This document shows positions 29,377 through 41,300 of a DNA stretch of 64,000 nucleotides, one piece after another. The position numbers and the translations under genes were made by a program. The stretch's first letter is position 1, and each line of letters opens with the position of its first letter. Source of the DNA: Chrysomallon squamiferum (Eukaryota; Mollusca; Gastropoda; Neomphalida; Peltospiridae); assembly GCA_012295275.1 (NCBI GenBank), contig CM022673.1, forward strand, positions 21,513,413 to 21,577,412, given 5' to 3'. The notes under the pieces were generated by a model, which was not told the origin of the DNA, searched no databases, and worked only from the letters and a program-made list of their open reading frames with translations.

Positions 29377-30295
29377 TATACGTATGTGTGTTTGTGTTTT
29401 TATTTCTTTATTTCAGAATTCATTATATATTTCTGACTTTTGTCTGAACTGTCTTGTTTACTCAGACGTGTTGTAAAATGAAAAATTGTTTTGTTCTCAA
29501 TATACTCGCTTTATCTAAGTGTTGTTTGTTATAAATTTTTAGTGAATAAATTATTCGTATGAATTAAAAACCAGTTGAACTTGTAGAGAGACAAATTAAA
29601 CTGAACTGAAGTCTTCTGTGAGACAATGCCTCAATCGCACTGACTGGATAGAATAAAGTTCAAGAATGGATTTTAAATTTCTAAATTTGTATCTAAGATT
29701 TTTTATTTTTTAAATGGAAGTTGGCAAACATATTTAATTACATTTATATTTTTTATTATTTGGGTGAACTGTCTAAAAATCTCCGTCAAAATTTTTATAT
29801 ATTTGGCAGTATTTACAGTATTTACAGTATTCGACACAAGCAATGTATCAAGAAATCAGGTATTTGTTAAATGATCCGACAGAAAACAAATAAAACCCCA
29901 TAAATTAGTTATTTATGTAATATTATTAAGATAAAATAAGTAAATGTGTAAGTAAATAAATAAATATATAAGTACATATTAAAGTAAGAAAATAAGAAGT
30001 GAGTAAATAAAACTAGTAAATATATTTCGGTATACAGATGGACAGGTAAACAGAGTAACAGACACGACAGACAGAAAGATTGTGCAGGCATGCAGTGGGA
30101 GATAGCTAGATAGACAGATCAATAAATTACACCTTTGCCTAATCAATAAAATATAAAAATCAAATGAATAAGTAAAAATAATTTAATTAACACTACTTTA
30201 CCACTGTATTTAAGATTCTTTGTTATTAATTATTAGTAGAGTATGCCGTAGAGTGACCTGAGTAATACAGTTCAGTTTTGTACCTGCACGGTGAG

Positions 30296-30945
30296 TGTAA
30301 CACAAGTATCACTGATAAGACGGTGAGTGTAACACAAGTATCACTGATAAGACGGTGAGTGTAACACAAATATCACTGATAAGACGGTGAGTGTAACACA
30401 ACGGTATCACTGATAAGCCGGTGAGTGTAACACAAGTATCACTGATAAGACGGTGAGTGTAACATACAGTATCACTGATAAGCCGGTGAGTGAAACACAA
30501 ATATCACTGATAAGCCGGTGAGTGTAACACAAATATCACTGATAAGCCGGTGAGTGTAACACACAGTATCACTGATAAGACGGTGAGTGTAACACACGGT
30601 ATCACTGATAAGACGGTGAGTGTAACACACGGTATCACTGATAAGACGGTGAGTGTAACACACGGTATCACTGATAAGACGGTGAGTGTAACACACGGTA
30701 TCACTGATAAGCCGGTGAGTGTAACACACAGTATCACTGATAAATATCACTGATAAGCCGGTGAGTGTAACACAGTATCACTGATAAGACGGTGAGTGTA
30801 ACACACGGTATCACTGATAAGACGGTGAGTGTAACACAGTATCACTGATAAGTAGGTGAGTGTAACACACAGTATCACTGATAAGCCGGTGAGTGTAACA
30901 CAGTATCACTGATAAGCCGGTGAGTGTAACACACAGTATCATTGA
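30296..30945. repeat. About 33-bp minisatellite, about 20 copies
   Basis: The unit ACGGTGAGTGTAACACACGG followed by TATCACTGATAAG recurs with lengths of 31-36 bp and A/C variation at AAGACGG/AAGCCGG. Units of 33 bp keep reading frames open and give repetitive ORFs on both strands that are not genes. The array lies about 270 bp beyond the stop codon of the transporter gene. Confidence 0.95.
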
Positions 30946-31213
30946 TATGGTAACTCATACATGAAAATAAATTACTGGGGGACTGTTCTTAAGTACAGAA
31001 TAAGACTTCAGAACATTTAGAATACACTGAACATTATTAATGCCATTAATTGAAAAATAAATAAATAAATAAATAGAAATAGTGCAATGAAAAACAGAAA
31101 AATAAAATAAAATGAATGAAAATTAAATAGAAAAGTGCAGCCCTAAAAATTATTCTACGTAGTGAAAAGATAAAAATGTACATCACAACTGTCTTGAAAG
31201 TTTAATGTAAAAA

Positions 31214-33805
31214 TCAAATTCGTGTTTCTTTAATTTGATCATTATCCTCAAGTCGGTCGACTAAATCTTCACCCGCAGTTTCTTTCCTCAGACCAAAAGT
31301 ACAGAGGAACTGTAGAACAAAACAGCTTGCCCAGACCACAGGATACAACCACACGACTGACTTCACTGACAGCAAGAGTTCTCCTGCAAATGGCGTGACA
31401 AGACCTGGGAACTCAATGACGATGTTTGCTAAAGCCATCGCGGTACTTCTGACATTGGTGGGGTACATTTCCGGGGTAAACGCGTTCAGCACTGCGTATA
31501 TTGGCACCATGAAGAAGTAACAGACAAGAACAAACACAGCTTTTAAGAAGTCCAGCGGGACGAAAGAAAACCCGAGAAGAGCCGCCGCAGTGAACAGTGA
31601 AAAGAATCTTAAACTTTTTATTCTTCCCAGCATATGATTTTCTATGAGTATCATAGCCAAACAAAGACCGGGGATTTCTGCAAGGAATATGGTGAACATG
31701 TTGAAGTAAGGATCTACTCCTAACGAATCCATGTACTCCGGCAAGTACATCGTGACGCCCCAGTAGCCGGTCGACTGGAACAGCCACACAAGACAGATGA
31801 ATATAGTCCGCCATCTTAGTTCCGGTGATATGAGATCCAGCATACGACCCCTCTTTTTCACAGGTGGACAGATTATGTTTGCTAAGAAATAAAAATAATA
31901 ACAATGAGATGGGGAGGAGGACTAGACGATGAAAAAGAAGCAACAGAAGAATGCAATGATAATTTAAAAATACATATATAGATGTTCATATAAAATATCT
32001 AACATTTCCTATTCTAAACGTACTGTTGAACAAATAGTGGCTGCACAGTATCGAGTCATTTTATAAAACAAAAGTTCTTAACATTAAACATAAAAGCAAT
32101 ACCTTCGTTTAATTTTGTCCCATTGACTTTGGCGATGATTTTCAATACTGACACAGCTTTTTCCCTTTGTCCACTGACGAAGAGATACCTCGGAGTTTCC
32201 TGAGATACAAACAGTCTCACTATGAAGATGAGGATAGACGGTACTGCGCATGCTCCGACGAACCACCTCCAGCCCCACTGAGGACTCGGCAGAAGCAGCC
32301 AGGCTGCCCCGCCTGCGTACACCGCGCCCAGCGCGCCACAGAACGTCACCACAACCATCACAGCACCGCGACGTCGTCGTGGTAGAAACTCTGGATATTA
32401 ACACGTGTATACATACAGTGTCACATACAGTGTCACATACACACACTCAGAACGAGGCAAAATAAAAATTAAATTTAAATAATTACAGGGTCATAAAAAA
32501 AACAAATTGGAAAGACTTAAACCAAATAGCGATATTCATTATTTAATCATCATCATTTGTTATTATCATTATTATTATTACTAATTTTACTTTTCTTTTA
32601 TTAATAAAAAGTCCTAATACTAATAGCCTTGTCAGATTTTTTACATAGTTCCCATGGAAATATGTAAGTCAAATAAAACTAGAATACGTAGGCTTTCACG
32701 CTTTTGATTCTGTTTACTCCTTTTGCTACAGTAGGTGGAGAATTTGTTTAATGTAAGTCGAAATTCTGACATAAAGGTTAGTTTTAGGTGATTGCTTTAA
32801 AGTCTGAATTTCGTATTTGTGTTTTCCATTATTTTAGCTGCAAGAGAGGAAAAAATAATAATAATAATAATAAATGAAAGTAAAAACAAATAAATTAAAA
32901 TTATAAAAAATGAAGTTACATCATTGCTGTTTTTCCTTTTTAAAGAAGCAGATGAAGAAAAAAAAGAAATGCGAAATGAATTATAATTAGTGTTTTCTCT
33001 CAGGCATTCTGCATTTTTTATTAAGCTAAGCATCGTTTTAGCCAGCAGTACATACATATACAAGTCCCGACTGAAAACACCCCGAGTCACACAACGAAAT
33101 CGGTTTTAGTGTATGACAGACGGGTCTGACAAATGAGGTTTAAAGTGAACAAAACTTACCTAGAAGAAGAACAAAGTCGACGGCTTCCAGTCCACCAGTT
33201 CCTACTGACACGAAGGAACGTAGGACCACGAGAAGGATAAACGAAGGAGCAAAGGCAGAAGCGAGACCAAATATGGCACATGTTCCCATAGCAACCATGA
33301 ACGGGATTTGACGACCACATTTGTCACTTAATATTCCAAAAACATATCCACCAACAATTCCACCAATGCTGCTGAAGAATGGTAGCCATGGAAACTGAAA
33401 TTCCGGTAAATTCCATTCTTTTTTAACTGGCTTGCTCAAGAAAACATAAACTAAAATTTCAGAACAAACTGCAAAATACCCGCCTCCGGAAAGTACAATC
33501 ATTTTTATTTGGAATAAACCGAATTTCAGTTCGGACAGGACATCATCCAGGTCTTTGTCTGGTGTTGTGTCTGGGGGGAGTCTGCTGTCTCCACGATCAC
33601 GTGTATTTGAAACACAGTTGAATCGTTCAGAGATCTGCAACTCATTAGAAGCAGTATTTTCTAAGAGAGCAGCTGATTCCGGAAAACCAACACATTTGTC
33701 TACAGACATGAATGTTTTAGGCGCATCCGCATTTTCGCTTTGAACAAGGTTAACATCAACAGCATTTGATTTACTTTCAGGATCATGAAAACTCCCAGAA
33801 TCCAT
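31214..33805 (-). CDS. MFS transporter, SV2/SVOP-like, 533 aa, three exons
   Basis: Exons are 33160-33805, 32103-32390 and 31214-31881, joined in phase 1 at both introns. The product has a polar N-terminal tail of about 95 residues, then DVLSELKFGLFQIKMIVL entering the first membrane segment. Residues 160-166 are SDKCGRQ, the MFS motif A between segments 2 and 3. Exon 2 starts EFLPRRRRGAVMVV, matching the EFLP...R motif of SVOP/SV2 proteins, and has SQETPRYLFVSGQ, their ESPRY-like motif after segment 6. About 12 membrane segments are seen. There is no long luminal loop between segments 7 and 8, so it is closer to SVOP than to SV2. Length is close to SVOP. A second ATG at 33817 is four codons upstream. 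The substrate is unknown; SVOP relatives are vesicle or organic-ion transporters. Confidence 0.9.
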
Positions 33806-34318
33806 TGTAAGTCTCAAAACACTAATCTGTAGCTTCTTTTCTGTTTATTATTATTATTTTTTAACGACTCTACAGCGCTGAAAGCTGTTATACTTTAATA
33901 TATAATATTTATTCCGAATCAACACTATAGGCCAATAGTTAGAATTATTCACACAAGAATATTTTCATTTCAAAACATGGATATATATTTCTTACCCACT
34001 TAAAAACTTTTAATCACATTTCAAATACAATTGATTGTCCTTGTCTTCATATCAATATTTCTTTTGTATATTTTAATTAACTGAATTCAAAGCATAATTT
34101 TAATTGATTATTCACTTAATTAATTAAGGCTCACTTACTTATGTGTAATTATCCTCAACTGTAAGATGTCTGTAGAATTTTAGTTTATTTTTGTAAATCT
34201 CAGACGATATGATAAACCATTCCAGTTGTCCTTTTTCGTAATCTGTAAATTTTTATGATCGATGTTAATTACATTTTATAAATCTTGACCCTGCGACACA
34301 AGAGTATATCCCGTTATT
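33806..34318. other. Divergent intergenic region between transporter and biotin-ligase-N-like gene
   Basis: This AT-rich spacer of about 0.5 kb separates a minus-strand and a plus-strand gene, so it may hold both promoters. No TATA box or other clear motif was picked out. Confidence 0.4.
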
Positions 34319-35657
34319 ATGACAGCAACACATCATCTAAGCATTAAATGGAATGGGAAGCATGTTATAAAACACAGCTGCAAGTTCGTTGTTTCCCTCG
34401 GCGTGTTTCACGTGGCTACAGCACTGTTTGACCTGTTTATGCAGATGTGGTACATTGCCGGTAAGAAAACTGACAAATTAATATGTCACCACTTTAAACT
34501 GAACGCTTTTTTAATTTATTAAATTCCGTTTCAGTGTTTAAATTAATTATATTAATTAGAACTATATCAGCATTATTTAAACATTAACTTCGTCGGTGAA
34601 ACTGTAAACATAGCAGGTTATCCCTAGCCATGTGATTTCAACGTTTTTCTGACCTTGGTAACTATTTTTAGAATACAAATTTAATATCGGTACTAAAGCG
34701 AAACGAAGACAGTAAATATTACAGACAATGACAACAAGAGCCAGAATCGTCCGCTAATTTACCACAACATGATAGAGTGAATTTATCATGTTAAACGTGA
34801 AATCAAATAAAATTCCATTGTTTATGCTAATTAAGATTGACAGCAGCCTAAACATTTTATTGCATTTCAATGATAACAACTTTAGCATTGTCTGCGTTCA
34901 AGATTAGGCTGTTTAAGATAATGTTTATAAATCCTTATCAATTTAAAAATTGCACTGTTAAAGTGTTCATTAGTAAATACAATTATTTATTTATTTATTT
35001 TATAATTCCTAATCTCAAGACTCCTTTTTTATGTTAAGGTTTTAGTACTGTTTGTGTTTCACTGTTGCGCTTTAATTCAAGCGAATAGCATTTCCTAACG
35101 GCGTCCAGTCTATGGGAAACATCAAATAAACAAAGTACAATGGTCGCCGGTGAACAAAAACTGAATTAAGGTTGTTATTGGTTCTAAATTCGTGGTTTAT
35201 ATCGGTAATAATTTGTCCAAAAGCCAGGTAATTACGAAAATAAATATATTATTGGAAAATTAAACTGAAATTAAATACTAATAAATAAATAAATAAATAA
35301 ATAAATAAAAATAAAAATAACTTAAATAGATAACACAGGGCTGAGGTAAGGCGAAAATTCGAAATATTCATCATGTATATTATTAAGAATTAATGTATTA
35401 ACTGTTTTATGTTTTATACAAAGACACCAAACTTAATGCATCCCACTTTCAGTTTATTGAAATAACTAATTAAATATACAGAATTTAAACATTTTAAATT
35501 TTTAGAAAATAGCCTGCTGGTAGCTGGTAGATATGGAAATAAAAATATGACAGCTAAGATTTTCTACTTCAGTTTAAGAAATGTTGCTCCATTTAAACAA
35601 GACAAGACTCAGTTCAGCTCTGTCAGATTGTCAGTGATATGTAGCAGATGGACACAA
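34319..35657 (+). CDS. Possible 5' leader exons of the biotin-ligase-N-like gene
   Basis: Two exon candidates join in phase. The first, 34319-34460, codes MTATHHLSIKWNGKH, then a hydrophobic stretch (FVVSLGVFHVATALF) and ends at a GTAAGA donor in phase 1. The second, 35506-35657, follows an AG acceptor and codes ENSLLVAGRYGNKN, then MTAKIFYFSLRNVAPFKQ and ends in phase 0 at GTAAGT. The next acceptor (36000) continues in phase 0 towards the biotin-ligase-N frame but hits TGA because of a 31-bp triplication. They could instead be noncoding 5' exons or chance ORFs. Confidence 0.4.
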
Positions 35658-36010
35658 GTAAGTTTATTTAAACAAAACAGTAAAAGCAGGTATATTACTA
35701 ATAACATCTGTTTTTCCAAACATATTTTTAGATAACAGGCTATAGATGAATAAGGAACAGTCTGTCAGTTACTTCATGCTTTATTTATAAGAATAAACAT
35801 TTAATAAAATTCATAACATAAATTAAAGAAAGTATCTGTGGATAAATGTGCATATGATGATAAATAAAACAAAATGATAATGTAGAAACAAAACAAAACA
35901 AAACAAAACAACAAAATAAAGTCAACAGATTGTTTTAGCTTTTGAAATTTCCTATAATAAAGTTGTGAATGTATCAGTTACTGTTAATGTGTATTTGCAG
36001 ACACGTGTGT

Positions 36011-36104
36011 GTGCTGTGGGTGACAGGAAGGTGATATACATGTGCTATGGGTGACAGGAAGGTGATATACGTGTGCTATGGGTGACAGGAAGGTGATATA
36101 CGTG
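36011..36104 (+). repeat. 31-bp tandem triplication over the start codon
   Basis: The unit GGGTGACAGGAAGGTGATAT is embedded in three copies spaced 31 bp apart. Copy 1 has GCTGTGGGTG and copies 2 and 3 have GCTATGGGTG, so the change G to A makes an ATG in the later copies (36047 and 36078). Because 31 is not a multiple of three, only the last ATG reads into the long frame. The ATGs at 36040 and 36047 make short upstream ORFs of 4 and 12 codons. Confidence 0.9.
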
Positions 36105-38172
36105 TACAGTGGTTCTGGGGTTAGTGAAACTTGCAGAGATGTGGTGTTTAAAACTTTGACTTCATTGGTTCATCCAGACTATCACACTGTTCTGTACATA
36201 CAGCCTGAAGATGTTTGTCTTGGTACAGTAACATTCATTCACTATCATTAATTCCTTTCCTTTTACATTATTATTTTTAAAAAATAATTTGAATTTCTAT
36301 TTATTATTCATTACATTATTATTTTTTGTAATCTGTTATAATATGACGTTATATTCTTTCTTTAATAATTTGACCTTTTTAACAGAGGCTTGAACACTCA
36401 AATTCTATTTACTAAATTGATGACATTAGTGCATTTAATGGAAATGGAGCTGTAAAGGATAAAATTAAAAAATATATATTTAGTAATGTTTCATTTCTTC
36501 TTCTTTTTTTTTTTATTAACATATCCTAGAAGTATTAACTAGAGATTCTGTGATATTCTGTTCAGTACAGCAAACAGCATTAAATTAATATTAAAATTTG
36601 TTTTATTTTATTTTAAAATCCCCCATTTCTTATAATCTATTAAACAAGTTTTTATTCTTCATTTTTACATACTTTAATCTTGAAATCAGAATTTTCTATG
36701 TTCAGATATTTTCATGTATATTTATTTAGTTATAAAACTTTCTTTCACTAAAAACAAACACATTGATTACTCTTTGCTTTAGGACAGTGGAAACAAAATG
36801 CGGCACTGATAGTGTTTGGAGGAGGCTATGATGTTGGTTATACCAGAGCTTTGAACACAGAAGGTGTACAGCAGATAAGGGTGTACGTGGAGTCAGGTGG
36901 GTGTTACCTTGGTCTGTGTGCCGGGGGCTACTTTGGCTGTGACAGGATCCAGTTTGACAAGTGTGGACCCTTGGAAGTCTGCGGAGAAAGACATCTCAAA
37001 TTTTTCCCAGGTAAAAGCAGAAATGACTCGTTATATTTATTGTGTGCTTACAAACAGAAAAAATCTGTTTTATACTTTCATATGATTGTTTCATTTGTCT
37101 CTGAACATTTCAACTATATTATAATGAATGAAAAGAAAAAGAATGAGCTATTTTGTGAATTTTTTTATATCCTAATTTAGAAAGAAATGAATGACAAAAG
37201 TGACATTTTTTTTGTTGAATGATTTACTCATTATCAGGGCCTATGAGAGTGGGGGGGGTGCCAGCTGGTACTTTGTTCTGGGACCACAGAGTTAAGAAGG
37301 GCCCCACAGCAACCATCCAGTAATTGAATATTTTGATACATTATGTTAAATTTGATCATGGGAATAAGCATTTATGAGAGGTTACCTGTAGATTTACTGG
37401 ACATCAAATCCTGAAATTTGAGAAAAAAATGTGCCTGGCTCATGTACCACCTTTTGAAAATTTTATTGGACGCCCAGCTCATTACTGAGTGTTTATCTCT
37501 TTCTCTTAGTGTATATATTATTACTAACATTTATTTTGTTTTTGGAAATAAAAAGATATTGATATATGCAAAACAGTATTACTTGAAATTATTACCTGAA
37601 ATTTTGTACTACTTATTTTGCTTCTTTATTAAAAAATATATCTGTTTCTAGATAAACAGTAGATTTACTCAGTCAAACACATATTAAACCTTTAGGCTAC
37701 ATTATCATTAAATATCTTAATTTAACTTACTTATTTAAAAGGTGTTTGCAAAGGCCCAGTCTTTCCAGGTTTTGAGTACAGCTCATTTAAGGGAGCTAAA
37801 GCTGCATCAGTGACATACAAACCTTTATCTGGAGAACCTTTCAGTTTTTCTTCCTACTACAATGGAGGTGGACAATTCAGTGTGTATGAAGCAAAAGAGA
37901 GTAAAGTTGAAATTCTTGCCAAGTACAATGATCTCCCAAACACACCTGCAGCCATTGTGAAGTGTGATGTAGGGGATGGTGGGGTTGCTGTTTTAACAGG
38001 CATCCACCCAGAGTATGAGTGCAGTGTGTTACCAGAGGATGATGTCTTTGTGCAGACGCTTGTAGGTGAGCTGGAAAGCTGTGATGAGGAAAGAATTGAC
38101 TGCATTGCTGACCTGTTGAGATATCTGAGAGTAACTGTCAGGACTCGAGTCAGTGTTTCATCAGAGTCTTAA
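36078..38172 (+). CDS. Stand-alone biotin-protein ligase N-terminal domain protein (class I glutamine amidotransferase-like), 267 aa
   Basis: Exons are 36078-36222, 36783-37010 and 37742-38172, joined in phase 1. The product reads VIYVYSGSGVS at the start, then ALIVFGGGYDVGYTRAL, GGCYLGLCAGGYFGCDRI, PGFEYSSFKGA, YYNGGGQF and AVLTGIHPEYECSVLP. This is the arrangement of the N-terminal domain of fungal and metazoan biotin-protein ligases. Cys94 in the GLCAGG elbow and His213-Pro-Glu215 match the class I glutamine amidotransferase triad, so the site looks intact. The biotin-ligase catalytic domain (GRGRxG-type) is absent; the frame ends 52 residues after the HPE. The activity of this domain is not established. 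An AATAAA lies at 38381. The start is placed at 36078 because upstream in-frame sequence is broken by the 31-bp repeats. Confidence 0.88.
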
Positions 38173-38380
38173 TAAGTGACTGTATCATCACAACATATAA
38201 ATACTGTAAATTTTACATCATCTTAATACTCTCTTATTTACTCTGAATCTCTCTTTGGCTTTATTGTTACATACAAAAATGATATTTGGAATAATCTACT
38301 TCTCTCTTTGTAAACTGCACCAAGTACAGACAGAAAACTGTTAACTTTTGTTTGCTTGGCTGATGTTTAGTTTTATATTT

Positions 38381-38386
38381 AATAAA
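38381..38386 (+). terminator. Polyadenylation signal of the biotin-ligase-N-like gene
   Basis: AATAAA lies about 210 bases after the TAA stop; a second AATAAA-type site is near 38857. Which one is used cannot be told from sequence. Confidence 0.5.
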
Positions 38387-38399
38387 AATTTACTTCTTT

Positions 38400-41300
38400 T
38401 ATCTCTCCTTCGAGAATGTAATTAGATCTGATTTTATTAACTTCTGCAGAAATCTTCCATTTGCTGATTGTTCAATTAATGCAATAATTTCTTTACTCTT
38501 TTTAACTGACATTATTTTTTTTTACTCATACACTACTTGACTGATTTGTTTATTTGAATATTCAGAGAACGAAAATAGTTTCTTTATGACGAAAGAAGAA
38601 AAACTTTATAACAGTTTGTTCACTGACAAGATAATCAATACTTTATATTTTTACTCATATTTGTTTTATTTTTTTATTTAACATTTTATCAGCAGCACTT
38701 TTGTTGAATATGTATCTTGTTAAGACAGCTGTATTGTGTGCAGTTATATTTAGTGCAATTTATATTATTCATACGTTTTTAGTTACAAATATATTTAAAA
38801 TTAAATGACATTTTTGCATTTTAATATATCCTGGTGAAAATGTTGAATTCACTGATAAATAAAGATTGTACTGTAGACCTTGTAAACTCACATTATTCTG
38901 TCTTGAGCGTTTTCACCTTCCAACCGTAACTACTTATAACTTTGTGCACCTTGGTAGATACTGTCCTGTTTATGTGAACAACATCCCAAGGAATAAAAGT
39001 TTCTTTGTTAATTATGAAATGATGTTAAGTAATAATTGTATGGTTTGGTATTGAAAACATATAAACTGTTAACTTCACTGATTTTAAAGTTACTTTCAAG
39101 AGTATCTAAATAGCCTAATACCTCAAGTTATTATTTCATATTTTCGGGAATCAAACAGGAGCAACAGCAAAAATGAATAATAATAATAATAATAATTAAT
39201 AATATACAAGCAAAAACAGGATACAAATGACAGAACAGAACACTAAATCTAAGCACGTTAAGATGTAATTTGTGGTATTTTAGATAAGGGTTTGTTTTGC
39301 ACTGAACACTAAGCACGTTATGGTTATTTTAAATAAGGTTTCAAAAAGTGTCAGATATTAAAACGTAAGAAGGGTAACTACAACGCAAAGATTCGCAAGT
39401 TTCACTACAGTTTATATGTTTTATTGAATTTAATAACATTTGTTATAAAGTACACAACATTATTTTTATGTTTATGTTTGTTAGTACATGTATACTTAAA
39501 GTGTAATATTCACAATCTGTAACAAAAAACAAAAAAACAACAACAAAAACTTTTACCGACTGTAATTATGGAAACTGAATGAGTTTTTGTTGGACAAAGC
39601 GCAGTTACGTATTTCGTGAGTTGTTTTAACACGTAGCTCTGCAGTGAGGTGAGGATGAACAAAGTGACAATGATTTGTTTGTACGGCTCAACAGTTTTTA
39701 CACTTCACCTGCTCAAATAGATCTAGATTCAAAATTTGATTATGTAACTTTTCTCAGCACTGGGAGAATTCCGACTTAGCAAGTGTGAATTTCAAACATG
39801 AATCAGGGAATTGTAATTGAACGTCAAAAGAAATGAAATTACACTTGACAACTGAGATGTGACTGATTCTGAAAACCACGTACTGCAAGATACGACAATA
39901 GTCGAGAAAGAGAAATACCGCTCTCGGCAAGAAAAGCGAAAGGTTTATACGAGATGTGATTCGAAATTTTAACCATTAACCCAATACACAAAGATAATTA
40001 TTTTATAATAGTTGTGTAAACATGTATTTAAAGTAAGTAATTTTTTTATGTCTGTAGTGGGTTAATAGGCAATTCCCACAGGATATTTTAATTTTCGTAT
40101 TTATTAATTTGTTGCCTAATAATAATAATAATAATAATATTTTAAAAAATCGTTATTTAACCATCAATTATATACAATATATTTTATAAAACATCAAAAT
40201 AAATTTAATAAAATAATTTACTTATGAATTTTCACTAACACTGATATTCTTGAATTTCAAAACTTACTTTGGTTTTTCTGGACTGTTTTTGAATCAATGA
40301 CATTTGAAAGTAATGGTCGTTAATCATATTGTTCATTTCTTACCAGTACATGAATATGATTTCCACGATGTTCAGTTAAAACCAGTTCACAAGTCAGAGG
40401 CGTTCGTCATTGTTGTTTGTTATTATTAATAATGAAAACTAATTTATTAGTGTTTCCTGAGATAGGAGTAATGTGTGCATGTAATACGTTAAACGTTTTC
40501 CCTGCAGTCTCATGTTTCAAGTCAGCGAGTTTGTTTCGGGCACATTAAAAGCAGTCTTGAACATTCAAGATATAATTCATAGCAGATATTCAGATAGACA
40601 CGTTCAGTTCGATTAAATAACAGTTATATCGACAAAAATAATTGACTGTAAATGCGTCTGCAAAGTAGCCAAACATTTCGAATGAAACGGTAAGCATCGA
40701 CTCTCAAATTGAATACAGAGCAGATAGCGGGCGATTTTTTCTTTCTTTTTTCAGGTTTTACTTGGGTTCACAGTTACATGCACTACACTCTCTACGTGAT
40801 AACTTGCTTAGTTTGAATTGAATAAACAGGGATGCAAGTAAAATGTTTAAACATAGGTTTATAATAAATCTTAGTGATCAGGTTTAATAAAACAAAAAAG
40901 AAGAAAGAAGTTACTTGTGGTTTATGGTGCTATTCAAATATTAATTCATTGCGTCATTTTCAACCACTTTAAAAAATTTCTTGAACTAAAACGTAATCTG
41001 TACATTTCAATAAATTACCACTAAAAGATCGATTTTCTCGCTGATCAACTTTCAGATATATCACGTGCATACCTATATATATATTTTTTTATTTATTTAC
41101 AGGATAAAACTTCCACTATTAGTCCTGTAAAAGATGTATTTGTAGTGTTTATAAATACATGAATAATCTAAACATTGTTTTTTCCTGTTACCAAAACAGA
41201 ATCATTGCAGTAGTTGCGAAGAATACTGTCGCTTTAAACATCAGCGTTGACAATCGCAGTTTGAACACAGTTTTATTCTAACAACCTCACGTCTGACTGT

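Larger units (their letters stand above)
27729..30295. other. Upstream region of the 8-Cys gene
   Basis: Bases 27729-27900 are relatively GC-rich and probably hold the 5'UTR and promoter of the 8-Cys gene. Beyond them are the interspersed repeat copy c, a GA run, the 723-bp Tigger-like element and about 900 bases of AT-rich sequence in which I see nothing coding. Confidence 0.55.

Noticed and set aside
30472-30750. Repetitive ORFs with a YTHRLISDT-type unit
   Set aside because: They come from the 33-bp minisatellite, whose unit is a multiple of three.
31413-31943. 176-codon minus-strand ORF overlapping the transporter's last exon
   Set aside because: It is an out-of-frame shadow of the MFS exon; the transporter frame has the conserved motifs.
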